Part shown: positions 35,014-43,435 of the stretch, piece by piece | Layout of the letters: each line of letters opens with the position of its first letter | Position numbering within the stretch: position 1 is the stretch's first letter | Origin: Mesorhizobium sp. B4-1-3 | GTDB lineage: Bacteria > Pseudomonadota > Alphaproteobacteria > Rhizobiales > Rhizobiaceae | DNA: 64,000 nt | Assembly: GCF_006439355.1 (NCBI RefSeq) | Contig: NZ_VFTG01000004.1 | Span: 186,001-250,000 of the forward strand | Direction of reading: 5' to 3' | The notes under the pieces: generated by a model | What the model saw: the letters and a program-made list of their open reading frames with translations, nothing else | The model's database searches: none | Told to the model about the DNA's origin: nothing | Position numbers and translations under genes: made by a program

Positions 35014-36528
35014 TTAATTCGCCGCCCGGCCGGACTGCACCCACTCTTCCAGCATCTGCACGCCGAAGGCCGTGGCGCCTTCCCGGCCCAGCGGCCGGTC
35101 CTTGTCGGCCAGTTCCTTGCCGGCAATGTCGAGATGCACCCAGGGACGGTCCTCGGTGAAATTCCGCAGGAAGGCGGCGGCATAGGGCGCGTCGCCGTCT
35201 TCCATGTCCTTGGCGTGATGGCGGATATCGGCGAAAGGCGATTGCAGCCCCTCGTCATAGGCCCGGTCGAGCGGCAGCTGCCAGAACCGCTCACCGACCT
35301 TTTCCCCGGCCGCGATCATGCGGGAGGCGATGGTGTCGTCGGTGCTGAACAGGCCGGCAAAGACCGAGCCTAGGCCCCGCATCACCGAATAGGTCAGCGT
35401 CGCCAGATCGACGATCACCGAGGGGTTGAAACGGGAAGCGGCGTAATAGAGGCAGTCGGCCAGGATCAACCGCCCTTCCGCATCCGTATCGAACACTTCC
35501 ACGGTCTGCCCCGACGCGGTTGTGATGATATCGCGCGGCTTGAGCGCCGTGCCCGACGGCATGTTCTCGGCAATGCCGAGCACGCCGACGGCATGCACCG
35601 GGCTGCCCTGCCGGGCGAGCGCGATCAACAGGCCGACCACGGCGGCCGCGCCGCCCATGTCGGCCTTCATGTCGAACATCTGCTCGCCGCGCTTGATGCA
35701 CAGCCCGCCGGAATCGAAGCAGACGCCCTTGCCGACGAAAGCCAGCGGCTGCGCGGGAGCGCCCTTGCCGCGATAGCGCAGGACCGCGACGCGCGGCGAT
35801 CTCACCGAACCCGAGCCGACCGCCAGGATCGCATTCATGCCGAGTTCCTTCAGCCGTGCGGCATCGAGGATCTCGACATCGATGCCAGCCTCGCGCAGCG
35901 GCTCCAGGTGGTCGTGGAAATTGTCCGGGTGGAGATGGTTCGGCGGCAGGTTGACCAGCGTGCGCGCATATTCGACCCCGTCGGCGATGGCGTTGACCCG
36001 GGCCAGCGCCGTCTTCAACTCCGGACCGGCCGCGCCGATCAGTTGCACCCGCAAAGTCCGGTCAGCCCCGGCTCCTTGCCGCCGGTTGCGCATATCGAAG
36101 CGATAGCGCCGCAGCCGCATGCCGAGCGCGACCCGCGCCAGGACTTCTGCTGCGGGCAGATCCACACCGGCGAGCGGGTCCAAAACAAGAGTAGCCGCGC
36201 ATTCGCCCTTGCCTTCCAGATGGGCTGCAAGCAAACCGCCGGCCCGCGCCAGGGAAAGCGTGGTTACGGTCTCGGCCCTGCCCAAACCCAGCACCACCAC
36301 GCGGCGGATGGACATGGCCTTGGGAGGGATGACGTCGACGCAGGCGCTGGATTCCTCAAGCGCGACCGGCTCGGAACACGCACGGGACAGGATCCCGTCC
36401 ATCTCGGCATCGAGCGCCGCTGCCCGTGGGCCAAAACCGTTTTGAGCGGTTTGCAGGATCACGACGACGGAGGTTTGCGCGGAAATCTCGTCCGCCGTCT
36501 CGAAGACTGGCGCCGGCGACTGAGGCAT
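35014..36528 (-). CDS. Leucyl aminopeptidase family protein (M17)
   Basis: A 504-residue two-metal aminopeptidase related to PepA. The C-terminal catalytic domain shows F-V-G-K-G-V-C-F-D-S-G-G, M-K-A-D-M-G-G-A-A-A-V-V-G and D-T-D-A-E-G-R-L-I-L-A-D, which supply the Lys, Asp and Glu metal ligands and the catalytic Arg. It should act in the cytoplasm on N-terminal residues of peptides. ATG at 36528 gives the usual family length; a longer start at 36696 would add 56 basic residues from promoter DNA. It is the first gene of the peptide operon and divergent from lysR. Confidence 0.93.
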   Translation of the reverse strand: MPQSPAPVFETADEISAQTSVVVILQTAQNGFGPRAAALDAEMDGILSRACSEPVALEESSACVDVIPPKAMSIRRVVVLGLGRAETVTTLSLARAGGLLAAHLEGKGECAATLVLDPLAGVDLPAAEVLARVALGMRLRRYRFDMRNRRQGAGADRTLRVQLIGAAGPELKTALARVNAIADGVEYARTLVNLPPNHLHPDNFHDHLEPLREAGIDVEILDAARLKELGMNAILAVGSGSVRSPRVAVLRYRGKGAPAQPLAFVGKGVCFDSGGLCIKRGEQMFDMKADMGGAAAVVGLLIALARQGSPVHAVGVLGIAENMPSGTALKPRDIITTASGQTVEVFDTDAEGRLILADCLYYAASRFNPSVIVDLATLTYSVMRGLGSVFAGLFSTDDTIASRMIAAGEKVGERFWQLPLDRAYDEGLQSPFADIRHHAKDMEDGDAPYAAAFLRNFTEDRPWVHLDIAGKELADKDRPLGREGATAFGVQMLEEWVQSGRAAN

Positions 36529-36650
36529 GTAGCTCGTTCTCCCATTTGCGGGGCGGCTCCTGCCAGGTCGGCTGCGTCGTGCGCAAACCTTTCCCGCCAC
36601 CGATGCAACCGATGAGGCCGGTCCGCGCCGTTGGGGAAATGGTATCGGAG

Positions 36651-36703
36651 TACCCAAATAATTGTTTTCTGACGGCGACTTAGTCGCTCTTGCCATTTGG
36701 GTA
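36651..36703. promoter_or_regulatory. Nested dyads in the aminopeptidase / lysR promoter region
   Basis: TACCCAAAT (36651-36659) and ATTTGGGTA (36695-36703) form a perfect 9-base inverted repeat 35 bases apart. Inside it lies GCGAC-TTA-GTCGC (36675-36687). The position between divergent genes suits the recognition and activation sites of the LysR regulator at 36786. Confidence 0.5.
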
Positions 36704-36785
36704 TCCCCGAACCGGCCAGGGGATCAAACGCCAATTTTGCCCAAGTCGATTGACAAAAACTCAACTGACAATTCATGATCGGCCA

Positions 36786-37688
36786 ATGGCCCTGCCCTCA
36801 CTCAATGGCATGCGCGCTTTCGAGGCCGCCGCGCGTCTCGGCAGCATCAAGGATGCAGCGGAAGAGCTGCATCTGACGCCCTCGGCCGTCAGCCGCCACA
36901 TCCGCGCGCTTGAAAGGAACCTCGGCCAGGACCTGTTCGAACGTGGCTTTCGCCAGATCACCCCGACCATCAGGGGCTCATATTACGCGCGCTCTCTCTC
37001 GGAAGCATTCGAGGCCATCTGGCGCGCCACCGACGATGTCAGCTTCGTCGATGCGCCGGGTCACGGCAGGACCCAGCGTGTCAGGGTGCTCTGCGTGCCG
37101 GCGGTCCTGAACCTTTGGCTGGCCGACCGCTTGCCGAATTTCCGCAAGCTGCACCCTTCCGTGGACCTGGAGATCTCGACTTCGGGCAAGCGCGCCAATT
37201 TCGATTTGGCCATCGTCGACGAGTTCGTCTACAAGGCCGGCCCGGCCTTGACACTGCTGATCCCGTTGGTCCTGACGCCGGTCTGCGCGCCCTCGTTGCT
37301 CGAAGGGCCGGTGCCGCTCCGAACGCCGGCCGACCTGGTCAATCATCACCTGATCCACGAATGCGAGAGCATGCGCTGGCGGCGCTGGCTGGAGCAGGAG
37401 GGCGTTCTCGACACCACGCCCAAATCCAGCACGACGCTCGACGACTGCACCTTGATCATGCGCGAGGTGATAAACGGCGCGGGGATCGCTCTGGCCGACA
37501 CCATGATGGCGCAGGACCTTCTGCAGCAAGGCAGGCTGGTCGCCCCATTCAACGCCCGCCACACCTATCCCGCCGGCATCTATCTGCACCAGCGCCGCAG
37601 CATCGGAAACAAGCCGGGCACCGGTCTGTTCCAGGACTGGCTGCTCGCCGAGATCGCTGACCATAAGCGAACGATGGGTATCGCGTAG
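36786..37688 (+). CDS. LysR-family transcriptional regulator (GcvA-like)
   Basis: A 300-residue LysR regulator. The N-terminal helix-turn-helix (L-P-S-L-N-G-M-R-A-F-E-A-A-A-R-L-G-S, then L-T-P-S-A-V-S-R-H-I-R-A-L-E) matches the GcvA/AmpR branch, and the rest is a periplasmic-binding-like effector domain. ATG at 36786 is chosen because M-A-L-P-S-L-N-G fits homologues; an upstream frame crosses the dyad operator. It is divergent from the aminopeptidase gene, so it probably controls the peptide operon and itself. The effector is unknown, perhaps an amino acid or peptide. Confidence 0.93.
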   Translation: MALPSLNGMRAFEAAARLGSIKDAAEELHLTPSAVSRHIRALERNLGQDLFERGFRQITPTIRGSYYARSLSEAFEAIWRATDDVSFVDAPGHGRTQRVRVLCVPAVLNLWLADRLPNFRKLHPSVDLEISTSGKRANFDLAIVDEFVYKAGPALTLLIPLVLTPVCAPSLLEGPVPLRTPADLVNHHLIHECESMRWRRWLEQEGVLDTTPKSSTTLDDCTLIMREVINGAGIALADTMMAQDLLQQGRLVAPFNARHTYPAGIYLHQRRSIGNKPGTGLFQDWLLAEIADHKRTMGIA

Positions 37689-37726
37689 CGCGTTCCGGAA
37701 AGGCGGGCCGACCGAAGCGCCACGCA

Positions 37727-37757
37727 AGAAAAAGGCGGCGGCCGACCGGCCACCGCC
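37727..37757 (-). terminator. Terminator of the small secreted protein gene
   Basis: GGCGGCGGCC (37734-37743) pairs with GGCCACCGCC (37748-37757) with one wobble pair. The A-run before it becomes a U-run on the minus strand. It lies 24 bases past the stop at 37781. Confidence 0.75.
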
Positions 37758-37780
37758 TTCGCATTTGTCGATGGCTGGGC

Positions 37781-38047
37781 TCAACCCTTGATGGTGGCGG
37801 TCAGCTCGTCATAGGCCTTGCAGGCTTCGTCGAGTGTCGTCGCGCCCTGATATTTCGTCGTCACGGCCTGCACCTTGGCGGTCAGATCGGCCGCCTTGCT
37901 CGGATCCTTGGTGATGGCTTGCTGAAGGGCGGCAGCCATGTCCTGCGCCTTCTTGGCGGCGATTTCCTGCGTGCATTCCGGCCCCTTGGAGCAAGCCGAA
38001 CCGGCCAACGCCGCAACACCGACGGCAACGAGCAAAAACTTCTTCAT
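37781..38047 (-). CDS. Small secreted or lipoprotein-like protein
   Basis: An 88-residue protein with signal M-K-K-F-L-L-V-A-V-G-V-A-A-L-A-G-S-A-C. Cys19 could be lipidated, but the preceding G-S-A is a weak lipobox. The mature part is a helical charged domain (A-A-K-K-A-Q-D-M-A-A-A-L-Q-Q-A-I) with two further cysteines. No family was recognised. ATG at 38047 has GAGGAG nine bases before it; the ATG at 38056 directly abuts that site and is rejected. Confidence 0.72.
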   Translation of the reverse strand: MKKFLLVAVGVAALAGSACSKGPECTQEIAAKKAQDMAAALQQAITKDPSKAADLTAKVQAVTTKYQGATTLDEACKAYDELTATIKG

Positions 38048-38403
38048 CTCAATCATCTCCTCAAAAAAGTCAGCCGCCCATCGCGGCTGCCTCCACTGGC
38101 CTAAGCCGAGCGTGCCATAACCTCTGATTGTGACGGCGCGCAACGACTGGGCCGCATAAACTTGTGTAACAGGCTTGCAACAGGCGTTTGCCGCGGAGCC
38201 GGTTGCTTCGTATCCTGCTGGATGCCCCCTGCTCTTCCAGCCAGTCTCCGCGCCCTTGCCTCCCGCTCCCAGGCCATGCAAGGAGTGCTTCTCATGCATG
38301 TCGTCCAGCGTGCAGCGGGTTCTGGGACAACGACATGCGTCAAGCAAAGACCTAAGGCACGCCGCGTGAATCTGTTTCAGGCGGGGCGCTTTGGGGCAAC
38401 GGG
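38048..38403. other. Intergenic region between divergent genes
   Basis: About 355 bases between the small secreted protein gene and the antiporter gene. It holds repeat B3 at its right end. The rest shows no gene, tRNA or clear operator and should hold the two promoters. Confidence 0.5.
38294..38394. repeat. Intergenic repeat family B, copy B3
   Basis: ATGCATGTCG (38294-38303) pairs with CGACATGCGT (38331-38340) around a core like that of B1 and B2, followed by a degenerate second hairpin ending GGGGCGCTTTGG. It ends nine bases before the antiporter ATG, so it lies in that gene's leader. Confidence 0.7.
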
Positions 38404-40248
38404 ATGACAGGCATGGCAGCGGAAGCGTCGAGCAGCGATCTGGTGCAGGTGGTGGCGCTGCTCGCCGCGGGCGTCGTCGCCGTGCCGATCTTCAAGCGCA
38501 TGGGGCTCGGCTCGATCCTCGGCTATCTCGCCGCCGGCGTCGTCATCGGCCCGTTCGGCCTGCGCATCTTTTCCGAATCGGAAGCGATCCTCCACGTCGC
38601 CGAGCTCGGCGTCGTCATGTTCCTGTTCATCATCGGCCTGGAGATGCAGCCGTCGCGGCTCTGGGGGCTGCGCCGCGAAATCTTTGGACTGGGCGCCTTG
38701 CAGGTCGGCGTCTGCGCGGTGCTTCTGACCCTGGTCGGACTGGCGGGAGGCTTTCCGATCGCGCAGTCCTTCGTCGCCGGCGCCGGTTTCGTGCTGACCT
38801 CGACGGCGATCGTCATGCAGCTGCTGGAGGAGCGCGGTGAGATCGCCACGCCGAAAGGCCAGCGCATTGTCTCCATCCTGCTGCTCGAAGACCTGATGAT
38901 CGTGCCGCTGCTTGCGCTGGTGGCGTTCCTCGCGCCCGGCGGCGCCGAAACCAGCTTTTCGGAGCGGCTGACCGAAGTCGGCATCGGCATCGCCGCGATC
39001 GTCGGGCTGGTCGTGGCCGGCCGCTACCTGCTCAATCCGCTCTTTCGCATCCTGGCCGACGCCCGCGCCCGCGAAGTCATGACCGCGGCGGCGCTGCTGG
39101 TGGTGCTGGGATCGGCGCTCGCCATGCAGCTCTCCGGCCTGTCGATGGCCATGGGCGCCTTCCTCGCCGGCGTGCTGTTGTCGGAATCGACCTTTCGCCA
39201 CCAGCTCGAAGCCGATATCGAGCCGTTCCGCGGCATCCTGCTCGGCCTGTTCTTCCTCGCCGTCGGCATGTCGCTCGACCTTGGCCTCGTCGCCCAGAAC
39301 TGGCGGCTCGTCGCCATCTATGTCGTCGCCTACATGGTCATGAAAGCGGTCGGCATCTACGCCGTCGCGCGCATTCTGAAGAGCGGCCACCGCGAGGCGC
39401 TCGAACGCGCCGTCTTCATGGCGCAGGGCGGCGAATTCGCGTTCGTGCTCTATTCGTCAGCCGCCGCGGTCGGCATCATCGACGGCCAGGCCAACGCCAC
39501 GCTGACGGCCATCATCATCATCTCGATGGTGCTGACGCCCTTGGCCATCCTGGCGCTGCGCTACCTCACCCCGCGCGACGAGCAGTCGCTCGACGGCGTC
39601 GACATCGCCGAGGGCCTCACCGGCAGCGTACTGATCATCGGATTCGGCCGTTTCGGCCAGATCGCCAGCCAGCCGCTTCTGCTGCGCGGGCTGGACGTCT
39701 CGATCATCGACAACGAGGTGGAGATGATCCAGGCGGCGGCCGACTTCGGCTTCAAGGTCTATTACGGCGACGGCACCAGGCTCGACATCCTGCATGCTGC
39801 CGGCGCCGGGCGCGCCCGCGCGGTGCTGATCTGCGTCGACAAGCCGGACGCAGCGGTGCGCATCGCGCAACTGATCAAGGCCGAATTTCCTTTGGTCACC
39901 ATCCTGGCGCGCGCCTTCGACCGCGGCACGGCGCTGCAGCTCGTGCGCGCCGGCGTCGACTATCAGCTGCGTGAGACCTTCGAATCGGCGCTGGTGTTCG
40001 GCGGCTCCGCGCTGGAGGCGCTGGGCGTCGATCCGGAAGAGGTCGCCGAGGTCATCGAGGATGTGCGTCGTCGCGATGAAGCCCGCTTCGAGACGCAACT
40101 GGCCGAAGGCGTACGCGCCGGCCAGCGTTTCCTGAAGGGCAATATCGGCACGCCTATCCCGACGCCGCTGACGCAGCCGCGCCGTGCCGGCCGTGCGCTG
40201 AACCAGGAAACCGCCGTCGTCCTGAACCAGGCAGAGACCAAGAACTGA
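38404..40248 (+). CDS. CPA2 monovalent cation:proton antiporter (KefB/KefC-like)
   Basis: A 614-residue inner-membrane antiporter with about 12 membrane helices (Na_H_Exchanger domain, about 12-390), then a TrkA-N domain with Rossmann motif I-I-G-F-G-R-F-G-Q (about 412-420), which gates the channel by nucleotide. It resembles the potassium efflux proteins KefB/KefC; a separate KefF/KefG subunit is not visible nearby. The start ATG at 38404 could also be 38413. DUF924 follows after 10 bases and is probably co-transcribed. Confidence 0.9.
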   Translation: MTGMAAEASSSDLVQVVALLAAGVVAVPIFKRMGLGSILGYLAAGVVIGPFGLRIFSESEAILHVAELGVVMFLFIIGLEMQPSRLWGLRREIFGLGALQVGVCAVLLTLVGLAGGFPIAQSFVAGAGFVLTSTAIVMQLLEERGEIATPKGQRIVSILLLEDLMIVPLLALVAFLAPGGAETSFSERLTEVGIGIAAIVGLVVAGRYLLNPLFRILADARAREVMTAAALLVVLGSALAMQLSGLSMAMGAFLAGVLLSESTFRHQLEADIEPFRGILLGLFFLAVGMSLDLGLVAQNWRLVAIYVVAYMVMKAVGIYAVARILKSGHREALERAVFMAQGGEFAFVLYSSAAAVGIIDGQANATLTAIIIISMVLTPLAILALRYLTPRDEQSLDGVDIAEGLTGSVLIIGFGRFGQIASQPLLLRGLDVSIIDNEVEMIQAAADFGFKVYYGDGTRLDILHAAGAGRARAVLICVDKPDAAVRIAQLIKAEFPLVTILARAFDRGTALQLVRAGVDYQLRETFESALVFGGSALEALGVDPEEVAEVIEDVRRRDEARFETQLAEGVRAGQRFLKGNIGTPIPTPLTQPRRAGRALNQETAVVLNQAETKN

Positions 40249-40258
40249 GGAACAAGGC

Positions 40259-40807
40259 ATGGCAGAGCTCGACCCGCGAGCGCTTTCGGTCACCAAATTC
40301 TGGCGCGATGCCGGCGAGGACGCCTGGTTCGAGAAGAACGACGCCTTCGACACGGATTTCCGCGACCGCTTCCTGGAACTGCACTACGCCGCCGCGCGGC
40401 GCGAGTGCGACGACTGGAACACGTATGCCGAAGGCTCGCTGGCGTTGATGATCCTACTCGATCAGTTCCCGCGCAACTGCTTCCGGGGCAGCGGCCACAT
40501 GTACGCGACCGATCCGCTCGCCAGATACTTCGCCGACCGGGCGATCGCCGCCGGTCAGGACCTTGAGCTGGAAGAATTGCTTCGCGTCTTCCTCTATTTG
40601 CCCTTCGAGCATTCCGAATCGCTGGCGGACCAGCAACGGTCGGTGGAGCTGACGGCCGCCAGGGCGCCTGACTATCTGAAATATGCCGAGGAGCATCTTG
40701 AGATCGTCCGGCGCTTCGGACGTTTTCCGCACCGCAACCGCATGCTCGGCCGCGCGACGACCGCAGAGGAGCAGGCATTTTTGGACGACGGCGGTTTTTC
40801 CGGCTGA
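40259..40807 (+). CDS. DUF924 family protein
   Basis: A 182-residue helical protein of the DUF924 family (TPR-like fold). Family motifs D-A-W-F-E-K-N-D-A-F-D, L-I-L-L-D-Q-F-P-R-N-like (here L-M-I-L-L-D-Q-F-P-R-N-C-F-R-G) and L-P-F-E-H-S-E are clear. The function is not known. A GAGGAA site precedes the ATG. It converges on folK with 7 bases between the stops. Confidence 0.92.
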   Translation: MAELDPRALSVTKFWRDAGEDAWFEKNDAFDTDFRDRFLELHYAAARRECDDWNTYAEGSLALMILLDQFPRNCFRGSGHMYATDPLARYFADRAIAAGQDLELEELLRVFLYLPFEHSESLADQQRSVELTAARAPDYLKYAEEHLEIVRRFGRFPHRNRMLGRATTAEEQAFLDDGGFSG

Positions 40808-40814
40808 CCAGCCT

Positions 40815-41327
40815 TTACCCGAGCCACCACTCACGGCCGGACGACAGCCGCTGGATGCCGGAGGTATCGACGGCATTGAGCCGTTCCGACACGCTCCTGC
40901 CGCTCACCGAAAGCGCGGGCGCGATTTCGGCTAGCGGCGCCAGCACGAAGGCGCGCTCAAGCATGCGCGGATGCGGCACTTCGAGGCCGGTCTCGTGGAT
41001 CACCCGGTCGCCGAACACCAATATGTCTATGTCGATCAGGCGCGGCCCCCAGCGCTCCTCGCGCACGCGCTTCAGCCGCTTCTCGACATCGAGGCAAAGC
41101 TCGAGCAGCGCGCGTGGAGAAAGCGCCGTCTCGATCGCGGCGGCTGCATTGAGGAAATCGGGCTGGTCGAGCTTGCCCCAAGGCGGCGTGCGGTAGAGCG
41201 AGGAGACAGCGGTTACGCGCGTTGCGTCGTCGCCGTCCAGCATGCGCAATGCCGCGCCCATGGACTTCGCCGGCTCGCCGAGATTGCCGCCGAGACTGAG
41301 GTAGACGGCGCTATTCTGGCCAGACAA
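40815..41327 (-). CDS. folK: 2-amino-4-hydroxy-6-hydroxymethyldihydropteridine diphosphokinase
   Basis: A 170-residue HPPK that transfers pyrophosphate from ATP to 6-hydroxymethyldihydropterin in folate synthesis. Y-L-S-L-G-G-N-L-G near the start and W-G-P-R-L-I-D-I-D-I-L-V-F-G-D (magnesium ligands) are the signature motifs. The start overlaps the end of folB by 17 bases. It is the last gene of folP-folB-folK. Confidence 0.95.
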   Translation of the reverse strand: MSGQNSAVYLSLGGNLGEPAKSMGAALRMLDGDDATRVTAVSSLYRTPPWGKLDQPDFLNAAAAIETALSPRALLELCLDVEKRLKRVREERWGPRLIDIDILVFGDRVIHETGLEVPHPRMLERAFVLAPLAEIAPALSVSGRSVSERLNAVDTSGIQRLSSGREWWLG

Positions 41328-41670
41328 CGGTCACCTCGACATGATCGAGCACGCCCGGCACCGGAGCGTTCGGTTTGCGCACGGTGATCGCGGCCTTCCT
41401 GATCTGCGAGAACCGTGCGGTCAAGGCCTTCGCGACCTCCAGGGCCAGCGCCTCGATCAGGAAGCGGCGATGTCCGGTCACGATCTCCTCGATAACCGAG
41501 AAAGCAACGCCGTAATTGACGGTGTCCTCGATGGAATCCTCGGCCAGCGGCCGGCTGGGCTCGACCGTCAGCTCGGCATCGACATAGAAACGCTGGCCAA
41601 GCGTCTCCTCCTCGTCCAGCACGCCGTGGCGGGCGAAGAAAGCGCAGTTCTTCATGCGGATGACATACAT
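41311..41670 (-). CDS. folB: Dihydroneopterin aldolase
   Basis: A 119-residue FolB that cleaves dihydroneopterin to 6-hydroxymethyldihydropterin. N-C-A-F-F-A-R-H-G-V-L-D-E-E and G-Q-R-F-Y-V-D near the N-terminus, and K-P-x-A-P-V-P near the end, are typical (catalytic Glu and Lys). It follows folP with a 2-base gap and overlaps folK. Confidence 0.95.
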   Translation of the reverse strand: MYVIRMKNCAFFARHGVLDEEETLGQRFYVDAELTVEPSRPLAEDSIEDTVNYGVAFSVIEEIVTGHRRFLIEALALEVAKALTARFSQIRKAAITVRKPNAPVPGVLDHVEVTVVWPE

Positions 41671-41672
41671 GA

Positions 41673-42527
41673 TCAGTGTCCGGGAGGAAGCTCGGTTTCG
41701 CGTTGCAGCATAGCATCGGTCAGCGCCAGCGCGTCCACGTTGATTGCGACATCGTGGACGCGAAACAGGTCGGCTCCTTTCAAGCGCAGGATGACGCTGG
41801 TGGCCGCCGTGCCGGCCGCCCGATCGCCAGGCTTGCGCCCCGTCGCGTTGCCGATGAAGCGCTTGCGCGAGGTTCCGGCCATCAGCGGATAGCCGAGCGC
41901 CTGAAGCTCGGAAAACCGCGCCATCAGGTCGAGGTTTTCCTCCGCCGTCTCCTTGGCGAAGCCGAAGCCGGCATCGAGCACGATCTGGCTGTCGGCGACC
42001 TTCCCGGCGCGCGCGATCTCCAGGGATTTGCGCAGGAACAGGAACTGGTCCTCGATCACGTCGGACAGCTTCCGCCGTTCGCGCCCGGTATGCATGATGA
42101 CGAGCCCGGCGCCGGTCTCGGCGGCGACGCGCGCGATGCCGGGCTCGCGCTGCAGTCCCCAGACATCGTTGACGATATGGGCGCCGGCGGCGACCGCCCG
42201 CCGCGCCGTATCCTCGCGATAGGTGTCGACCGAGATCAGCGCTTCGCCCGAAGCGGCGAGCGCGGCGATAATCGGCAACACGCGGCCCTGTTCTTCTTCC
42301 GCGGTGATCGGGGCGAAACCCGGCCGGGTCGATTCCCCGCCGACATCGATGACGGCGGCGCCCTCTTCCACCATGCGGCGCGCCTGCTCCAGCGCCTTTT
42401 CAGGCGCGGCGAACAGCCCGCCATCCGAAAAACTGTCGGGCGTCACGTTGAGGATGCCGACGACGACCGCCTTCGGACCGAGGTCGAGATAGCGTCCATG
42501 CGCCAGCTGCCATCGCCTTGTCGTCAT
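41673..42527 (-). CDS. folP: Dihydropteroate synthase
   Basis: A 284-residue TIM-barrel enzyme that joins the pterin to p-aminobenzoate; it is the sulfonamide target. Both signatures are intact: I-L-N-V-T-P-D-S-F-S-D-G-G near residue 24 and D-V-G-G-E-S-T-R-P-G near residue 61, plus D-A-G-F-G-F-A-K near residue 185. It heads the folP-folB-folK operon and is divergent from the DUF922 gene. Confidence 0.96.
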   Translation of the reverse strand: MTTRRWQLAHGRYLDLGPKAVVVGILNVTPDSFSDGGLFAAPEKALEQARRMVEEGAAVIDVGGESTRPGFAPITAEEEQGRVLPIIAALAASGEALISVDTYREDTARRAVAAGAHIVNDVWGLQREPGIARVAAETGAGLVIMHTGRERRKLSDVIEDQFLFLRKSLEIARAGKVADSQIVLDAGFGFAKETAEENLDLMARFSELQALGYPLMAGTSRKRFIGNATGRKPGDRAAGTAATSVILRLKGADLFRVHDVAINVDALALTDAMLQRETELPPGH

Positions 42528-42611
42528 TGTCCATCAACCATGCGTGATCCGCGCGAAATCAATTCCGTTGCGCTGGCGACGGCCCTAAAGCAAGGTGCGT
42601 GAAGAGGCAAT

Positions 42612-43232
42612 ATGATGAACCGATCCCTGCTCTGCGCCCTGATGCTCGCATTGACCGCCATGCCGGCGGGCGCGGCCAATCTGGTGAAGACCTACAGCTA
42701 TTTCAGCGTCGGCGGCCGCACGCTCGACGATATCCAGAACCAGCTGTCGAGAAACGGCCCCGAGGTGAAGAGCACCGGCTCGCGGCACCCGGGCGCCACG
42801 CAGATGGCCTTCACCACCCGCATCAGCTACGCGCAGAGCGCCGGGTCCTGCCGCATCGCCGACGCGGCCGTCACCGTGAAGGTCAAGGTGATCCTCCCCG
42901 AATGGCGGCGCCCGCGCAAATCCGATCCCGGCGTCAGGCTGGTCTGGGATACGCTCTCGGCCGACATCAAGCGGCATGAGGAGCGCCATGTCGAGATCGC
43001 CAAGAACCATGCGCGCCTGCTCGAGGATGCGCTGAAAGCCCTCCCCGCACAGAAGACCTGCGAGGCGGCAAAGGTGAAGGCAGCCGCGATCCAGGCAGCC
43101 GAGCTCGCCAGGCACGATCAGGACCAGGTGCGCTTCGACCGGGTCGAGAGCGTCAATTTCGAAAGCCGTATCCTTCGCCTGATGCGCTACCGGATGGAGC
43201 GCGTCGAAGCCGGACAACTGCCGCCGCCTTGA
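42612..43232 (+). CDS. DUF922 secreted Zn-protease-like protein
   Basis: A 206-residue secreted protein with a signal peptide (cut near residue 22). The H-E-E-R-H motif at 122-126 is the HExxH-type zinc site of DUF922, whose members are predicted metallopeptidases. C-terminal helices and two cysteines follow. The proteolytic role has not been proved. Two adjacent ATGs (42612, 42615) are possible starts; GAAGAGG precedes them. Confidence 0.85.
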   Translation: MMNRSLLCALMLALTAMPAGAANLVKTYSYFSVGGRTLDDIQNQLSRNGPEVKSTGSRHPGATQMAFTTRISYAQSAGSCRIADAAVTVKVKVILPEWRRPRKSDPGVRLVWDTLSADIKRHEERHVEIAKNHARLLEDALKALPAQKTCEAAKVKAAAIQAAELARHDQDQVRFDRVESVNFESRILRLMRYRMERVEAGQLPPP

Positions 43233-43316
43233 CCGCAAGCAAGCCGTCTCCGAGGCCAATTTCGCCCAAGCATGGTGCCAGACCGGGAAAACTTTCGAAG
43301 GACGGTCGAAATCGGC

Positions 43317-43360
43317 CTATATCGAACGACATATAGCGGGTTCGAACACTCGAACCGCTA
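43317..43360. promoter_or_regulatory. Palindromes upstream of the efflux transporter gene
   Basis: CTATAT-N8-ATATAG (43317-43336) is followed by TAGCGGGTTCGA-ACAC-TCGAACCGCTA-like symmetry (43334-43360), with one extra G in the left arm. They lie 76 bases or more before the DHA2 transporter start and could be the operator of a TetR- or MarR-type repressor. No such repressor gene is adjacent. Confidence 0.45.
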
Positions 43361-43435
43361 TCCACGAGAAATGACAGGCGCGACCGGCCGCAGCCGTCTT
43401 GGCGCGCAAGGCATCAGCCTTTGAAAGAATGACGC

